Under the pieces are notes generated by a model, which did not search any database, was not told the DNA's origin, and saw nothing but the letters and a program-made list of their open reading frames with translations. DNA of 64,000 nucleotides from Paenibacillus sp. HB172176 (lineage in GTDB: Bacteria; Bacillota; Bacilli; Paenibacillales; Paenibacillaceae), in contig NZ_JAATHD010000011.1 in NCBI RefSeq assembly GCF_011947265.1, positions 1 to 64,000 on the forward strand, read 5' to 3'. Of the stretch, positions 1-7,794 are shown in pieces. Both the position numbers and the translations under genes were made by a program. Positions within the stretch are counted from its first letter, which is position 1; every line of letters begins with the position of its first letter.

Positions 1-68
1 CGCTAACTCAAATTATTCGTTCCAAGCAGAAAGCGGCCCAGCAGGACGCCGATTTCCTTGCTTCTTAA
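1..68 (+). CDS. C-terminal tail of an unidentified protein (partial)
   Basis: The frame starting at base 3 is open from the window edge to a TAA at 66-68 and encodes a charged, Gln- and Ala-rich tail ending in ADFLAS. The composition is protein-like, and the frame ends just before the next gene. Too little remains to name a family, and a second frame is also open until position 76, so the coding frame is uncertain. Confidence 0.35.
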   Translation, partial: LTQIIRSKQKAAQQDADFLAS

Positions 69-113
69 TGATGTAAAACTTTTTACTGTCCAGTAGATAA
101 GTATGTAGATAAT

Positions 114-806
114 ATGCTTACCGAATTTAAAGGTAAGATTCATAGCGTTTATATGTGTGGCTCGATTCCAAAAGGAACTGCTGTACCTTTTAAGTCAGAT
201 GCAGACTTTACTATTGTATGTGAAAATCCCAAAGATATTGATTATGAAAAATTGTCAAATATTAAAGACAGGCTTTTGGAAGAATATCCTGTAGTAACTA
301 AGATTGATACGACAATTTGCTCGATTGACGATGTTTTAAGCAAACCGAATGAATGGGGTTTTTGGATTAAGATAATATGTGTTTGCATATATGGTCATGA
401 CGTTGGTGAAGAAGTACCGCCGATAATTATTTCTCCAGAGTTCATTTTAGACTTAAATACAGAGACCAAGAAGGAAGTAGATCGTGTACATTGTTTACTT
501 TCTAATGCTAGTGATGACACAATGAAGAACAGATATATTAAAGGCTACTCAAAGAGATTAATTCGTGCTTTATACTCTTTGGTTTTAGAAGATACAGGTG
601 TATGGCAAGATGACATGATTAAGATGAAGAATGCCATATTAGACTATTGCGAGATTGACTCTGATTTAGTTAATTATCTGTATGCTTGTTACTTGGATAG
701 TAAAAATGTACTTATTGAGGAGTTTCTGGGAATTGCAGATGAAGTATATAGCTATTTTGAGAACGCGTTAAATGCAATGGCTGCTTCCAGAACTTCCTTC
801 GATTAA
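114..806 (+). CDS. Nucleotidyltransferase-domain protein, 5' end doubtful
   Basis: This 230-residue protein has the polymerase-beta/MNT nucleotidyltransferase signature near its N-terminus: CGS, then KG, then SDADF, matching GS-x(9-12)-D-x-D. The rest is helical, as in proteins with an NTase head and a C-terminal helical domain. Such enzymes transfer a nucleotide to a drug, tRNA or protein; the substrate here is unknown. The ATG at 114 has no convincing Shine-Dalgarno sequence, and the same frame stays open back to base 72 with plausible sequence (YCPVDKYVDN) that would supply the usual 15-20 residues before the GS motif. No normal start codon exists in that extension, so the gene may have lost its true start. 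It is clearly more AT-rich than the genes after 4 kb, which suggests separate acquisition. Confidence 0.7.
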   Translation: MLTEFKGKIHSVYMCGSIPKGTAVPFKSDADFTIVCENPKDIDYEKLSNIKDRLLEEYPVVTKIDTTICSIDDVLSKPNEWGFWIKIICVCIYGHDVGEEVPPIIISPEFILDLNTETKKEVDRVHCLLSNASDDTMKNRYIKGYSKRLIRALYSLVLEDTGVWQDDMIKMKNAILDYCEIDSDLVNYLYACYLDSKNVLIEEFLGIADEVYSYFENALNAMAASRTSFD

Positions 807-962
807 CACCATATTCAGCCCTCTAAGCCCGTCGGGACGTGTAAAAGTATAAAGAAAACTGAAACGCGTCGCAGTCACTCTACGATCGTTTAAGGCAGTA
901 AAAATTAGTGAATACACAATCGTTAGGCGGAATTGCAAAAAATGCATTTTGGAGGAATTTCA

Positions 963-1751
963 ATGGAGTTTGAATGGATAGGGTCTGAACAGAAGTATCT
1001 GGATGAGATATTTATTACATCTCTTGGTCATATTCAAATTGGTTGTTTTGGCGGCAGCACAAAAGTCGGAGCTCTTAAGAATGAGGATGCAATTTACTGT
1101 ATTCAATCACTAGAGAAAAACTGGGTATTTGCTGTGCTTTTGGATGCACATAATAGCTCAGAGAGTGCAAAGATAGTAATAGAAGTACTAAAAGACAATA
1201 GAGATGAGATCATTGAGATTTGCAATTCAGAAAACGTGTTTAAAGATTTGGAGCCCTACATAGTTAGCATTCTATCAGAGGAACCTTTTAGAAACCAATG
1301 CCGAACAATCAATGGAGAAACTTCATGCTTATTTATCTTCCAAAAAGGGGCATTTATTTGGTGGTTATCAATTGGTGACTGTATGGGCTATTTATTCCAT
1401 CCTGAATTAGCTAAGTTTCATCAATATGGACTCAATCAAAGGCAGTTTTTTGAATGGATAGGACAAGTCAATACATTTGATCTGCAAGTGCCTTGTTACA
1501 GTTCAGGCAGGAGACAGTTAAGACAAGGAGTCAATCTTATTTTATTATCAACTGATGGATTATTGGATTGCGAAAACGGGAAGTATCAGTCTTCCTGCAA
1601 TCTTTATAATAGCTTTGTCAATGAACAAGAGATTCATAAAAATCTAAGAATGGTCTTAGAAGACATCATGAATGATCACGTGAAAGACAGTACTTCACTA
1701 ATCTGTTGGCAGGTTAATAATTCCCACCAGGTATTATATCCTTCAGATTAG
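963..1751 (+). CDS. PP2C-like Ser/Thr protein phosphatase
   Basis: The 262-residue protein shows PP2C landmarks in order: VGALKNEDA near the N-terminus (the N/R-x-D-x element), FAVLLDAH (the DGHG-like metal motif, here degenerate as DAH), ETSC then WWLSIGDCMGYL (the T-x-x-G-D-S-R region, with Asp kept), and LLSTDGLLD (the SDGL/D motif). It probably dephosphorylates phospho-Ser/Thr in the cytoplasm. The degenerate DAH means activity is not assured. I chose ATG 963 because GGAGG lies nine bases upstream; an upstream TTG at 933 has no ribosome binding site. The gene is AT-rich like its left neighbour and stands alone, with no partner kinase beside it. Confidence 0.7.
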   Translation: MEFEWIGSEQKYLDEIFITSLGHIQIGCFGGSTKVGALKNEDAIYCIQSLEKNWVFAVLLDAHNSSESAKIVIEVLKDNRDEIIEICNSENVFKDLEPYIVSILSEEPFRNQCRTINGETSCLFIFQKGAFIWWLSIGDCMGYLFHPELAKFHQYGLNQRQFFEWIGQVNTFDLQVPCYSSGRRQLRQGVNLILLSTDGLLDCENGKYQSSCNLYNSFVNEQEIHKNLRMVLEDIMNDHVKDSTSLICWQVNNSHQVLYPSD

Positions 1752-1830
1752 AAACCACCTAACCCAATGAACCCGTGATTATCGACCCGTGTTTTACGTA
1801 TAGTTGCAACTGAGTAAGGAGAACAGGATA

Positions 1831-2481
1831 ATGAAAAAGTATATACTCTTTGATCATGATGGTGTCCTGGTTGATACTGAGTTCTGGTATTACAAAGCGG
1901 GAGAGCGTGCTCTGGCTGACATTGGATTCAGATTGGATAAAGATCAATATCTCCGCGACATGACTCAGTCACTGGGTACTTGGGCTCAAGCCAGGGCAGC
2001 AGGCATTGATGAACAAACCATTAACAGGCAGCGTGAGGTCCGAAATGTTTATTATCAAGAATATTTGCGAACAGAAGCCATAGAGATTGAAGGTGTAGTA
2101 GAAACTCTGGCCGAATTGTCAAAGTATGTCCGCATGGCCATCGTGACGACCTCAAAGCATGCGGATTTTCAACTCATTCATGAAAAGCGCCAGATTGTAC
2201 AATTCATGGATTTCGTCCTTGTTCGCGAAGACTACGAGCACACGAAACCGCACCCGGAACCATATTTGACCGGTCTAAAGCGCTTAGGGGCTACCCCGAA
2301 AGAAACCTTGGTTGTAGAGGATTCAAACAGAGGGTTGAACTCTGCCGTGGCGGCTGGTATCGACTGTGTGATTGTTCATAACGACTTCACAAAAACACAT
2401 GATTTCTCTAAAGCTAACTATCGAATCAACAAGTTAAGCGAACTAAAGAACCTAATTCTAAATGCAAACAAGCTGGATTAA
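1831..2481 (+). CDS. HAD-superfamily hydrolase, beta-phosphoglucomutase-like
   Basis: A 216-residue HAD phosphatase of subfamily IA/B. Motif I is FDHDGVLVDTE with nucleophile Asp8 and acid/base Asp10; motif II is the VTTSK region; motif III is the Lys in HTKPHPEPY; motif IV is VVEDSNRGLNSA. The cap lies between motifs I and II, as in phosphoglycolate phosphatase and beta-phosphoglucomutase relatives. It most likely hydrolyses or isomerises a small phosphorylated metabolite; which one is not evident. ATG 1831 is preceded by AAGGAG at the right distance. Motif I has His where Phe or Met is more usual, a common variation. Confidence 0.85.
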   Translation: MKKYILFDHDGVLVDTEFWYYKAGERALADIGFRLDKDQYLRDMTQSLGTWAQARAAGIDEQTINRQREVRNVYYQEYLRTEAIEIEGVVETLAELSKYVRMAIVTTSKHADFQLIHEKRQIVQFMDFVLVREDYEHTKPHPEPYLTGLKRLGATPKETLVVEDSNRGLNSAVAAGIDCVIVHNDFTKTHDFSKANYRINKLSELKNLILNANKLD

Positions 2482-2502
2482 GCAAAGCAAGGAGTTGATA
2501 GG

Positions 2503-2847
2503 ATGTATGAAATTACAATGAATTTGGTGGACGATTGGATCAAGGTTGTGAAAGAGGTGTTTCGCGGCTCGGGTACGCCTCTCGAAGACGGACTGTCCGA
2601 GGAAGAAACAGCGCTGATTTATTTCCGCCAGACGCTTGAAGAAGAGGCGGCCCACGATATGGCGACCCGTACGCTCGAGCGGCTTCGGGAGATGGAAGCG
2701 ACGATAATCAGTCATATGGACTCCATTATTGTACCAGATATACGGAAGCGAACGAAATATGTAGGCGACAGCTTCGAGTTCTGTTGGGTATTCAATCAAG
2801 GCGAGCACATCGTGGAGCTTAATTCGGAATATCGTATTCCGTTATAG
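2503..2847 (+). CDS. Conserved-looking hypothetical protein, 114 aa
   Basis: A small acidic protein without signal peptide or membrane helix. It begins 21 bases after the HAD gene with AAGGAG upstream of ATG 2503, so the two are probably co-transcribed. The first two thirds are rich in Glu and Leu and look helical; the last third has aromatic beta-like sequence (FEFCWVFNQGEH). I do not recognise a family. Codon use is more GC-rich than in the genes before 1.8 kb, so the AT-rich insert seems to end around here. Confidence 0.6.
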   Translation: MYEITMNLVDDWIKVVKEVFRGSGTPLEDGLSEEETALIYFRQTLEEEAAHDMATRTLERLREMEATIISHMDSIIVPDIRKRTKYVGDSFEFCWVFNQGEHIVELNSEYRIPL

Positions 2848-2943
2848 GATCATTAAGAAACGAGGTGGCAGCTATAGTTATTATCGGAGAAACTGGACAT
2901 TCTCATCGAGGAAGTGAAGAAGCAGCGAGGAGGTTGACGGAGG

Positions 2944-3477
2944 ATGTGGAGAAATAAGCTAATTATCGTTGGCATTATGATGCTCGGAATCACATTCGCC
3001 ATTCAATTACTCGATCAAGAGAAGAAGGTATACGGCAATGATCGGGAGTCGATTGTGAACGTTATTCATTCTATTGATGGCTATGAGCATGCAGAAGTTA
3101 TTCTTCTTGATGTTCGTGACTTTGGGGATTACAGAGTCGCAGGCTTTTTATCCGATCAGACTCCCTCAAGCATTGAATTTCATAAGAACAAGGATGGCAA
3201 TTATACATGGCAACAAGTAGAGTCTCACGAGGACGATAAATATGCTGTATTCTTGCCCACTCTCTTCGGCACAGAAAAACGTTCCATGATGATTATTTCG
3301 AAGAGTCGCAATGGAATATCGAAGCTGCAGGTTGATGTGAACGGTGAAAGGATGGAAGCGGACATGAATCCAGACATATCGAATGTGAAATGGATCACTC
3401 TTCCCGAATCCAGCACAGGCAGCTATGAATTTCGTCATTACAAAATGTACGACAAGGATGGGAAGTTAATGGAATGA
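2944..3477 (+). CDS. Membrane-anchored or secreted hypothetical protein
   Basis: A 177-residue protein with one N-terminal hydrophobic segment (residues 5-21, LIIVGIMMLGITFAIQ). There is no cysteine lipobox and no clear signal peptidase I site, so a single-pass membrane anchor with the bulk outside the cell is most likely. The external part alternates charged and beta-like stretches. GACGGAGG lies directly upstream of the ATG. It precedes the signal peptidase gene by 32 bases and may share its transcript. No family recognised. Confidence 0.6.
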   Translation: MWRNKLIIVGIMMLGITFAIQLLDQEKKVYGNDRESIVNVIHSIDGYEHAEVILLDVRDFGDYRVAGFLSDQTPSSIEFHKNKDGNYTWQQVESHEDDKYAVFLPTLFGTEKRSMMIISKSRNGISKLQVDVNGERMEADMNPDISNVKWITLPESSTGSYEFRHYKMYDKDGKLME

Positions 3478-3509
3478 GCGAGGATTAAGAGATTAAGAGG
3501 TGATCCATT

Positions 3510-4019
3510 ATGAAAAATTTCATCAAAAGCTGGCTGCCTAGCATTCTTATCGCAGTGGTTTGCTCGCTCCTTATTCGAACGTATGTCGCTGAAGCCATGC
3601 TGGTGCCATCGGGCTCCATGCTGCCGACGATTCAATTGCAGGATCGCGTCGTGGTAGAGAAGCTAATGGGAATCACGCATCTGGAGCATGGAGATATTGT
3701 TGTGTTCTATCCTCCGGTTGAGGGTGAGGAGCATACAAGATTCGTTAAGAGATTAATCGGATTACCAGGCGATACGATTCAGATTAAGGAAGGGTATCTC
3801 TATCGGAACGGCGAGAAGGTGACTGAAACGTATCTGGAGCAACAAATGAATTACAGCTTTGGTCCGGTCACGGTTCCGGCTGATCATTATTTCTTCCTGG
3901 GGGATAATCGGAACAACAGCTTCGATTCCCATCTATGGCCTACTCCTTTTGTAGCGAAGCAGCAGCTGATTGGCAAGGTGTTGGTGAACATTCCAACCCA
4001 TTATTTATTCGGCGATTAA
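3510..4019 (+). CDS. lepB: Signal peptidase I
   Basis: This 169-residue enzyme cleaves signal peptides from exported preproteins on the outer face of the cytoplasmic membrane. It has one N-terminal transmembrane helix (residues 10-25), then box B with the catalytic Ser36 in PSGSMLPT, box C (GDIVVF), box D with the general base Lys80 in FVKRLIGLPGD, and box E (LGDNRNNSFDS). Length and layout match the Gram-positive SipS/LepB type with a single membrane anchor. AGAGGTGATCC lies upstream of ATG 3510. It converges on the response regulator gene that follows. Bacilli usually have several copies, so this need not be the main peptidase. Confidence 0.95.
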   Translation: MKNFIKSWLPSILIAVVCSLLIRTYVAEAMLVPSGSMLPTIQLQDRVVVEKLMGITHLEHGDIVVFYPPVEGEEHTRFVKRLIGLPGDTIQIKEGYLYRNGEKVTETYLEQQMNYSFGPVTVPADHYFFLGDNRNNSFDSHLWPTPFVAKQQLIGKVLVNIPTHYLFGD

Positions 4020-4070
4020 TGCATTGATACGTTATCCAAGGCGCATGAGTCTTCATTCGGCTGTTTCAGC

Positions 4071-5768
4071 TTATTCGCTTGAACCATGCGTAGAAGCTTG
4101 TCTGCCCGACGTTGATCGGTGCTGCAGCAAATCTCGATACTCCTGCGGAGCGATGTTCATGATTTTTTTGAAAAACCGATTGAATGCGATGCCGGACTGA
4201 TAGCCAACCTCGGTCGCGATCTCGTTCATTCGCTTGTTGCTGTGCAGGATGAGATACTTGGCCCGATCGATCCTGGCTTCCATGATGTGATCGGAGATGG
4301 ACTTGCCCGTCACTTGCTTGTACAGCCTGGACAGATACGTCGGATGGAGATGCACGTGCTCGCCGAGGCGGGTCAGGGAGAGATCATGATGCATATGCTC
4401 CGCGATGTAGAGCTGAACATCCTGAATCAGCCGATTCGAATGGTTCTCGGAATCGTTCAGCGTGCATTCGAACAGAAATAACGCGAGCTCGCGGCAACGG
4501 CTGGCGTACGTCGTCCAATCGTCCGCTGGGTCCGGCGCCAACGCTCCGAATTGCTCCGAGACTTCCGAGACAAGCTGCTTTCGATTGATATGGCCGAGAA
4601 ACAGGTAGCCCAGGAAGTGCTTCGTCTCGAGCACGAGTCCTTCGTGCTCGCTGACGTCTCCGACGAGGACGAACAGATCTTCGAGCTGCGAGAGAAATTC
4701 CTCCTTCTTGCCCAGCGCCAGCAGACCCGGCATGGCGGAATACTTCGCAAGCCGCAGGAACATGTCCGAGGAAGAGGCGCCGGCGGGCGGCAGCTGCCGA
4801 CGGGAGCGGTTGCTTCGTAATTCGTGCTCCGTAATCAGCAGCTCGTGGTTCAGGCCGATTCCGTTCTGCATCAGGAATTCGAGCTGCTGAAGCTTCTCTG
4901 CCGCCTCGTTCCAAGGAGTCGCCGAGCTGCCGAGCACCATGGAAATCCGAAGCTTGAGCATGACGCGGCATGTATTCTGAATCGTCTCGAGAATGCCGTA
5001 GACATGGCGGAACGAGCGCTCCGATTCCCGAACATCCTCCAATTCGTCGACCGGCTGCCACAAGCCGACGATATGGGAGGCATCCAGGTTCACCATGGCC
5101 AAGCGCAGATTGCCGCCCAAGTACTCATCCATGATGTTCCGCGCGGAATAGAGCAGCAGCGCCCGGTCGGACCACGTCATGGACTGCTTCCATCTGTCGA
5201 TCCTCGCAACGAGCAAGCGGACTGGCGACGCGGGACGCAACTCGATGTCGAGAGCATGGAATTGTTCGGTCAGCTCCCGTTCGCCGATCGACTTGCCGTG
5301 CAGCAGCTCGAGCAGGAAGTCGCGTTGAAGCGACGGCAGAATGATCTTGAACTGCTGCTTGGCGCTCGCGACGAGTTCCCGATTCTCCCGCTCTTCGAGC
5401 AATTCCTCGGCCGCTTTGTTCACCGCCTCGAGGATCCGTTTGTCTCCTTCCGTCTTCAGGATGAAGTCGTAGCTTCCGAGCGTAACGGCCTCGCGCGCGA
5501 ATTCGAAATCCTGGTAGCTCGTCAGGAAGATGACTTTGCACGCGGGCAGACGCCTCTTGACCTCTCTCAGCATCTCAATGCCGGACATCTTCGGCATCTT
5601 GATATCCGACACGATGATATCGATTCCGTGGCCGTCCATGACGGAGAGCGCCTGCGGAGCGGAATACGCCTTATACACCTCCAGCCTTCCGTCCGACTCT
5701 TCGACAAACAGGTCGTGCAGGCCATCCGCGATGACTCTCATATCGTCGACGATTAATAGTTTCAGCAT
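4071..5768 (-). CDS. AraC-type response regulator, sugar system 1
   Basis: A 565-residue regulator with an N-terminal receiver domain (residues 1-125; acidic pair Asp8/Asp9, phosphoacceptor Asp55 in VSDIKMP, switch Thr and Lys in LTSYQD and LKTEGD). A long middle region of unknown fold follows, and the last ~100 residues form an AraC HTH domain (LSLTRLGEHVHLHPTYLSRLYKQ, then EIATEVGYQSGIAFNRFFKK). It is the DNA-binding partner of the kinase encoded just upstream (six bases between stop and start, AAGGGG as ribosome binding site). Phosphorylation should activate transcription of the divergent sugar transport operon from 7795. Its paralogue lies at 29213-30877. Confidence 0.95.
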   Translation of the reverse strand: MLKLLIVDDMRVIADGLHDLFVEESDGRLEVYKAYSAPQALSVMDGHGIDIIVSDIKMPKMSGIEMLREVKRRLPACKVIFLTSYQDFEFAREAVTLGSYDFILKTEGDKRILEAVNKAAEELLEERENRELVASAKQQFKIILPSLQRDFLLELLHGKSIGERELTEQFHALDIELRPASPVRLLVARIDRWKQSMTWSDRALLLYSARNIMDEYLGGNLRLAMVNLDASHIVGLWQPVDELEDVRESERSFRHVYGILETIQNTCRVMLKLRISMVLGSSATPWNEAAEKLQQLEFLMQNGIGLNHELLITEHELRSNRSRRQLPPAGASSSDMFLRLAKYSAMPGLLALGKKEEFLSQLEDLFVLVGDVSEHEGLVLETKHFLGYLFLGHINRKQLVSEVSEQFGALAPDPADDWTTYASRCRELALFLFECTLNDSENHSNRLIQDVQLYIAEHMHHDLSLTRLGEHVHLHPTYLSRLYKQVTGKSISDHIMEARIDRAKYLILHSNKRMNEIATEVGYQSGIAFNRFFKKIMNIAPQEYRDLLQHRSTSGRQASTHGSSE

Positions 5769-5774
5769 ATCCGA

Positions 5775-7532
5775 TCATCCCCTTCTAATGACGATTTGCA
5801 TGTTAAGCCCGCCAAGAACGCCTCGATCGATGCGAAGTCCGGATTCCTCGCCGTATTTCAATTGCAGCCTCCGATGCACGTTAATGATACCCGTGCTTTC
5901 CTCCACTCTCTGATCTCCGCTGACCAGATAGGCTCTCAGCTTCTCGACGAGACCGTCCCCGGGATCTTCTCCGGTGCCGCTGTCCTCGACGGAAATCCGG
6001 ACGAAGTCAACGTCCGCATAATAGGATACCGACAGCACGCCGTCCACGAGTTCCTTCTCGAAGACGTGGATGAAGCAATTTTCCAGCAGCGGCTGGACGA
6101 TGAGACGGGGAATCATCATTTTCTTGATCTCGTCTGGAACAGGCTCGAAGATAACCGTGACGCGTTGTTCAAAGCAGATCGCTTGAATGTCGACGTAGGT
6201 TTTGGCGTGCAGCAATTCTTCCTCGAGCGTGATCTCGTCGAGAGAGTTCCGCGTGACAAACTGGAAGTACCGTCCGAGATACTCGGCGATCCGCATCGCC
6301 TCGTCATTGCGCTTCGAACGGATGAGACGCTGCAGGACGAAGAGATTGTTGTACAGGAAATGGGGGTTGATCTGCGATTGAAGCCGTTTCAGCTCCGAGC
6401 GCTGCTGAAGCAGCTTCTGCTCGTAAGCCACATGAATCATATCATTCAGCGTTTCGGTCATCGTATTGAAGCGCCGGTAGAGATAGCCGAATTCGTCCTC
6501 TGATTGGGGGACGAGCGTATACTGAAGCTGGCCGAGCTCGACTTTCCGGAACGCTTGCACCAAGCTCTTCAGCGGCTTGTGAATCAAGCGATACAAGCCG
6601 GTCGAGAACAGCACGATGATAACGATCGACAAGAAGGACATGGCCGCGAAAAACTTTTTGTAGATACTGACGGGCTCGTAAATTTCGTCTACCGGGGCGT
6701 AGGCCGCGAGAATGGTATCGTCGGACGAAACCTGATAGATGATGAGATAGGGTTCGCCGTCAACGACCCTCGTCACGACATGGGGTTCGAAGCGCTCCTG
6801 ATTCAGCGAGAGAAGCTCGCTCCTGATCGTGGCGCCGATCTCGTCCTCGCGGCCGGTCCCGATATGCCAGGAGTTGTTCCGGTCGAACAGCAGCGCCTCG
6901 CCGCGGTTGTAATTCATAATCTTCGATAGATAGGACGAGATTCGGTCTTCCGAAATCTGAACCGCCAGAATGAACATGCCGGTTCGGGAACTATCCGCGC
7001 TGTCCGTTATGAAAGGCAGGTTCATGTACAGGTTGTCCCGATAGGCGACAAAAGGCTTGCCCTGCTTCTTGAGCGTCTCGAAGGCCACGGAATCGAACGG
7101 CTTGATGCCTTCGTCCGATACGGTGATGACGAGGTCGAAGAGAGGAAGGTAGGCTTCCGTCTCCGAAATGAAGCTTGTTGAATATTGAAGGCTGCTGAGC
7201 TGCGTTCGCACATCGCGCAAGAATCCCGTACGTTCCACGGGAAGAAGATCGGGCCCGATGATTTCCGCATGGGCAATCGCGATATCCAGCGCGCGTTGCT
7301 TCAATAATTGCTGGATTTTCAGAAACTCGTTGTCGAGAATATTCTGGTAGGCTTGCACGGAGCCGGTAAGCGTTCGTTCAATCTCCTGACGATTCTTGCG
7401 AGCGCCGATATCGTTGACGTAATAGTTGAAGATATAGAGCGGGGCGATGACAATGAGCAGCGTGACGATCAGCTTCGTCAGAATTGTCCGGTCCATGAAT
7501 AATCTGCGGATGCTCTTCCTCTTCGTCAGCAC
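5775..7532 (-). CDS. Membrane sensor histidine kinase, sugar system 1
   Basis: A 585-residue YesM-type kinase. A transmembrane helix near residues 17-36 (LIVTLLIVIAPLYIFNYYV) and another near residues 290-310 flank a large extracellular sensor region. A HAMP linker follows (KPLKSLVQAFRKVELGQL), then the His_kinase domain with phosphoacceptor His in QSQINPHFLYNN and N-box PLLENCFIHVFE, then an ATPase domain with DSGTGEDPGDG. I chose GTG 7532 because GGGGAGG sits eight bases upstream of it; the more distal TTG at 7553 overlaps that site. It probably senses an extracellular oligosaccharide, directly or via the binding protein at 7795, and phosphorylates the adjacent AraC regulator. Confidence 0.93.
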   Translation of the reverse strand: MLTKRKSIRRLFMDRTILTKLIVTLLIVIAPLYIFNYYVNDIGARKNRQEIERTLTGSVQAYQNILDNEFLKIQQLLKQRALDIAIAHAEIIGPDLLPVERTGFLRDVRTQLSSLQYSTSFISETEAYLPLFDLVITVSDEGIKPFDSVAFETLKKQGKPFVAYRDNLYMNLPFITDSADSSRTGMFILAVQISEDRISSYLSKIMNYNRGEALLFDRNNSWHIGTGREDEIGATIRSELLSLNQERFEPHVVTRVVDGEPYLIIYQVSSDDTILAAYAPVDEIYEPVSIYKKFFAAMSFLSIVIIVLFSTGLYRLIHKPLKSLVQAFRKVELGQLQYTLVPQSEDEFGYLYRRFNTMTETLNDMIHVAYEQKLLQQRSELKRLQSQINPHFLYNNLFVLQRLIRSKRNDEAMRIAEYLGRYFQFVTRNSLDEITLEEELLHAKTYVDIQAICFEQRVTVIFEPVPDEIKKMMIPRLIVQPLLENCFIHVFEKELVDGVLSVSYYADVDFVRISVEDSGTGEDPGDGLVEKLRAYLVSGDQRVEESTGIINVHRRLQLKYGEESGLRIDRGVLGGLNMQIVIRRG

Positions 7533-7603
7533 TTCACATGCCTCCCCGTTCAATATGCGAGCCGATACCTCATTATAGCAGACGATCCGCTGCGGCAGGC
7601 GCT

Positions 7604-7630
7604 AACCATCTTCAACCTGTCTTAACCGAT
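7604..7630 (+). promoter_or_regulatory. Triple AACC direct repeat, predicted regulator operator of system 1
   Basis: AACC occurs at 7604, 7614 and 7624, exactly 10 bp apart, in a block that reads AACCATCTT, two bases, ACCTG, four bases, AACCGAT. The same layout recurs upstream of the paralogous binding-protein gene at 32706-32732. One helical turn per repeat is typical of AraC-family half-sites bound on one DNA face. The block ends 165 bases before the start of the system 1 binding protein. Role is inferred from conservation and position. Confidence 0.55.
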
Positions 7631-7733
7631 TGACACTTGATGCTTCGGGAGCCGGCGGCATTCGAGATGAATTGGATAATGGGGATGCAGCCTGGTCGCA
7701 ATCGGTTTATATTCAGCCCCCCTAAGCCTGAAT

Positions 7734-7739
7734 TATAAT
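7734..7739 (+). promoter_or_regulatory. Possible -10 element of the system 1 transport operon
   Basis: A perfect TATAAT lies 55 bases before ATG 7795. No good -35 hexamer is found 16-18 bases upstream, which would fit an activator-dependent promoter using the upstream AACC repeats. A single hexamer is weak evidence. Confidence 0.35.
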
Positions 7740-7794
7740 TTAGATATCGGCAGCGCATTAACCATCCGAATTCGTAATGAAGGGGAGAAGCTAC

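Noticed and set aside
2848..2943. A short frame (EKLDILIEEVKKQRGG) before the 2944 gene
   Set aside because: It is protein-like, but it follows a TAG directly and has no start codon; too short to support.
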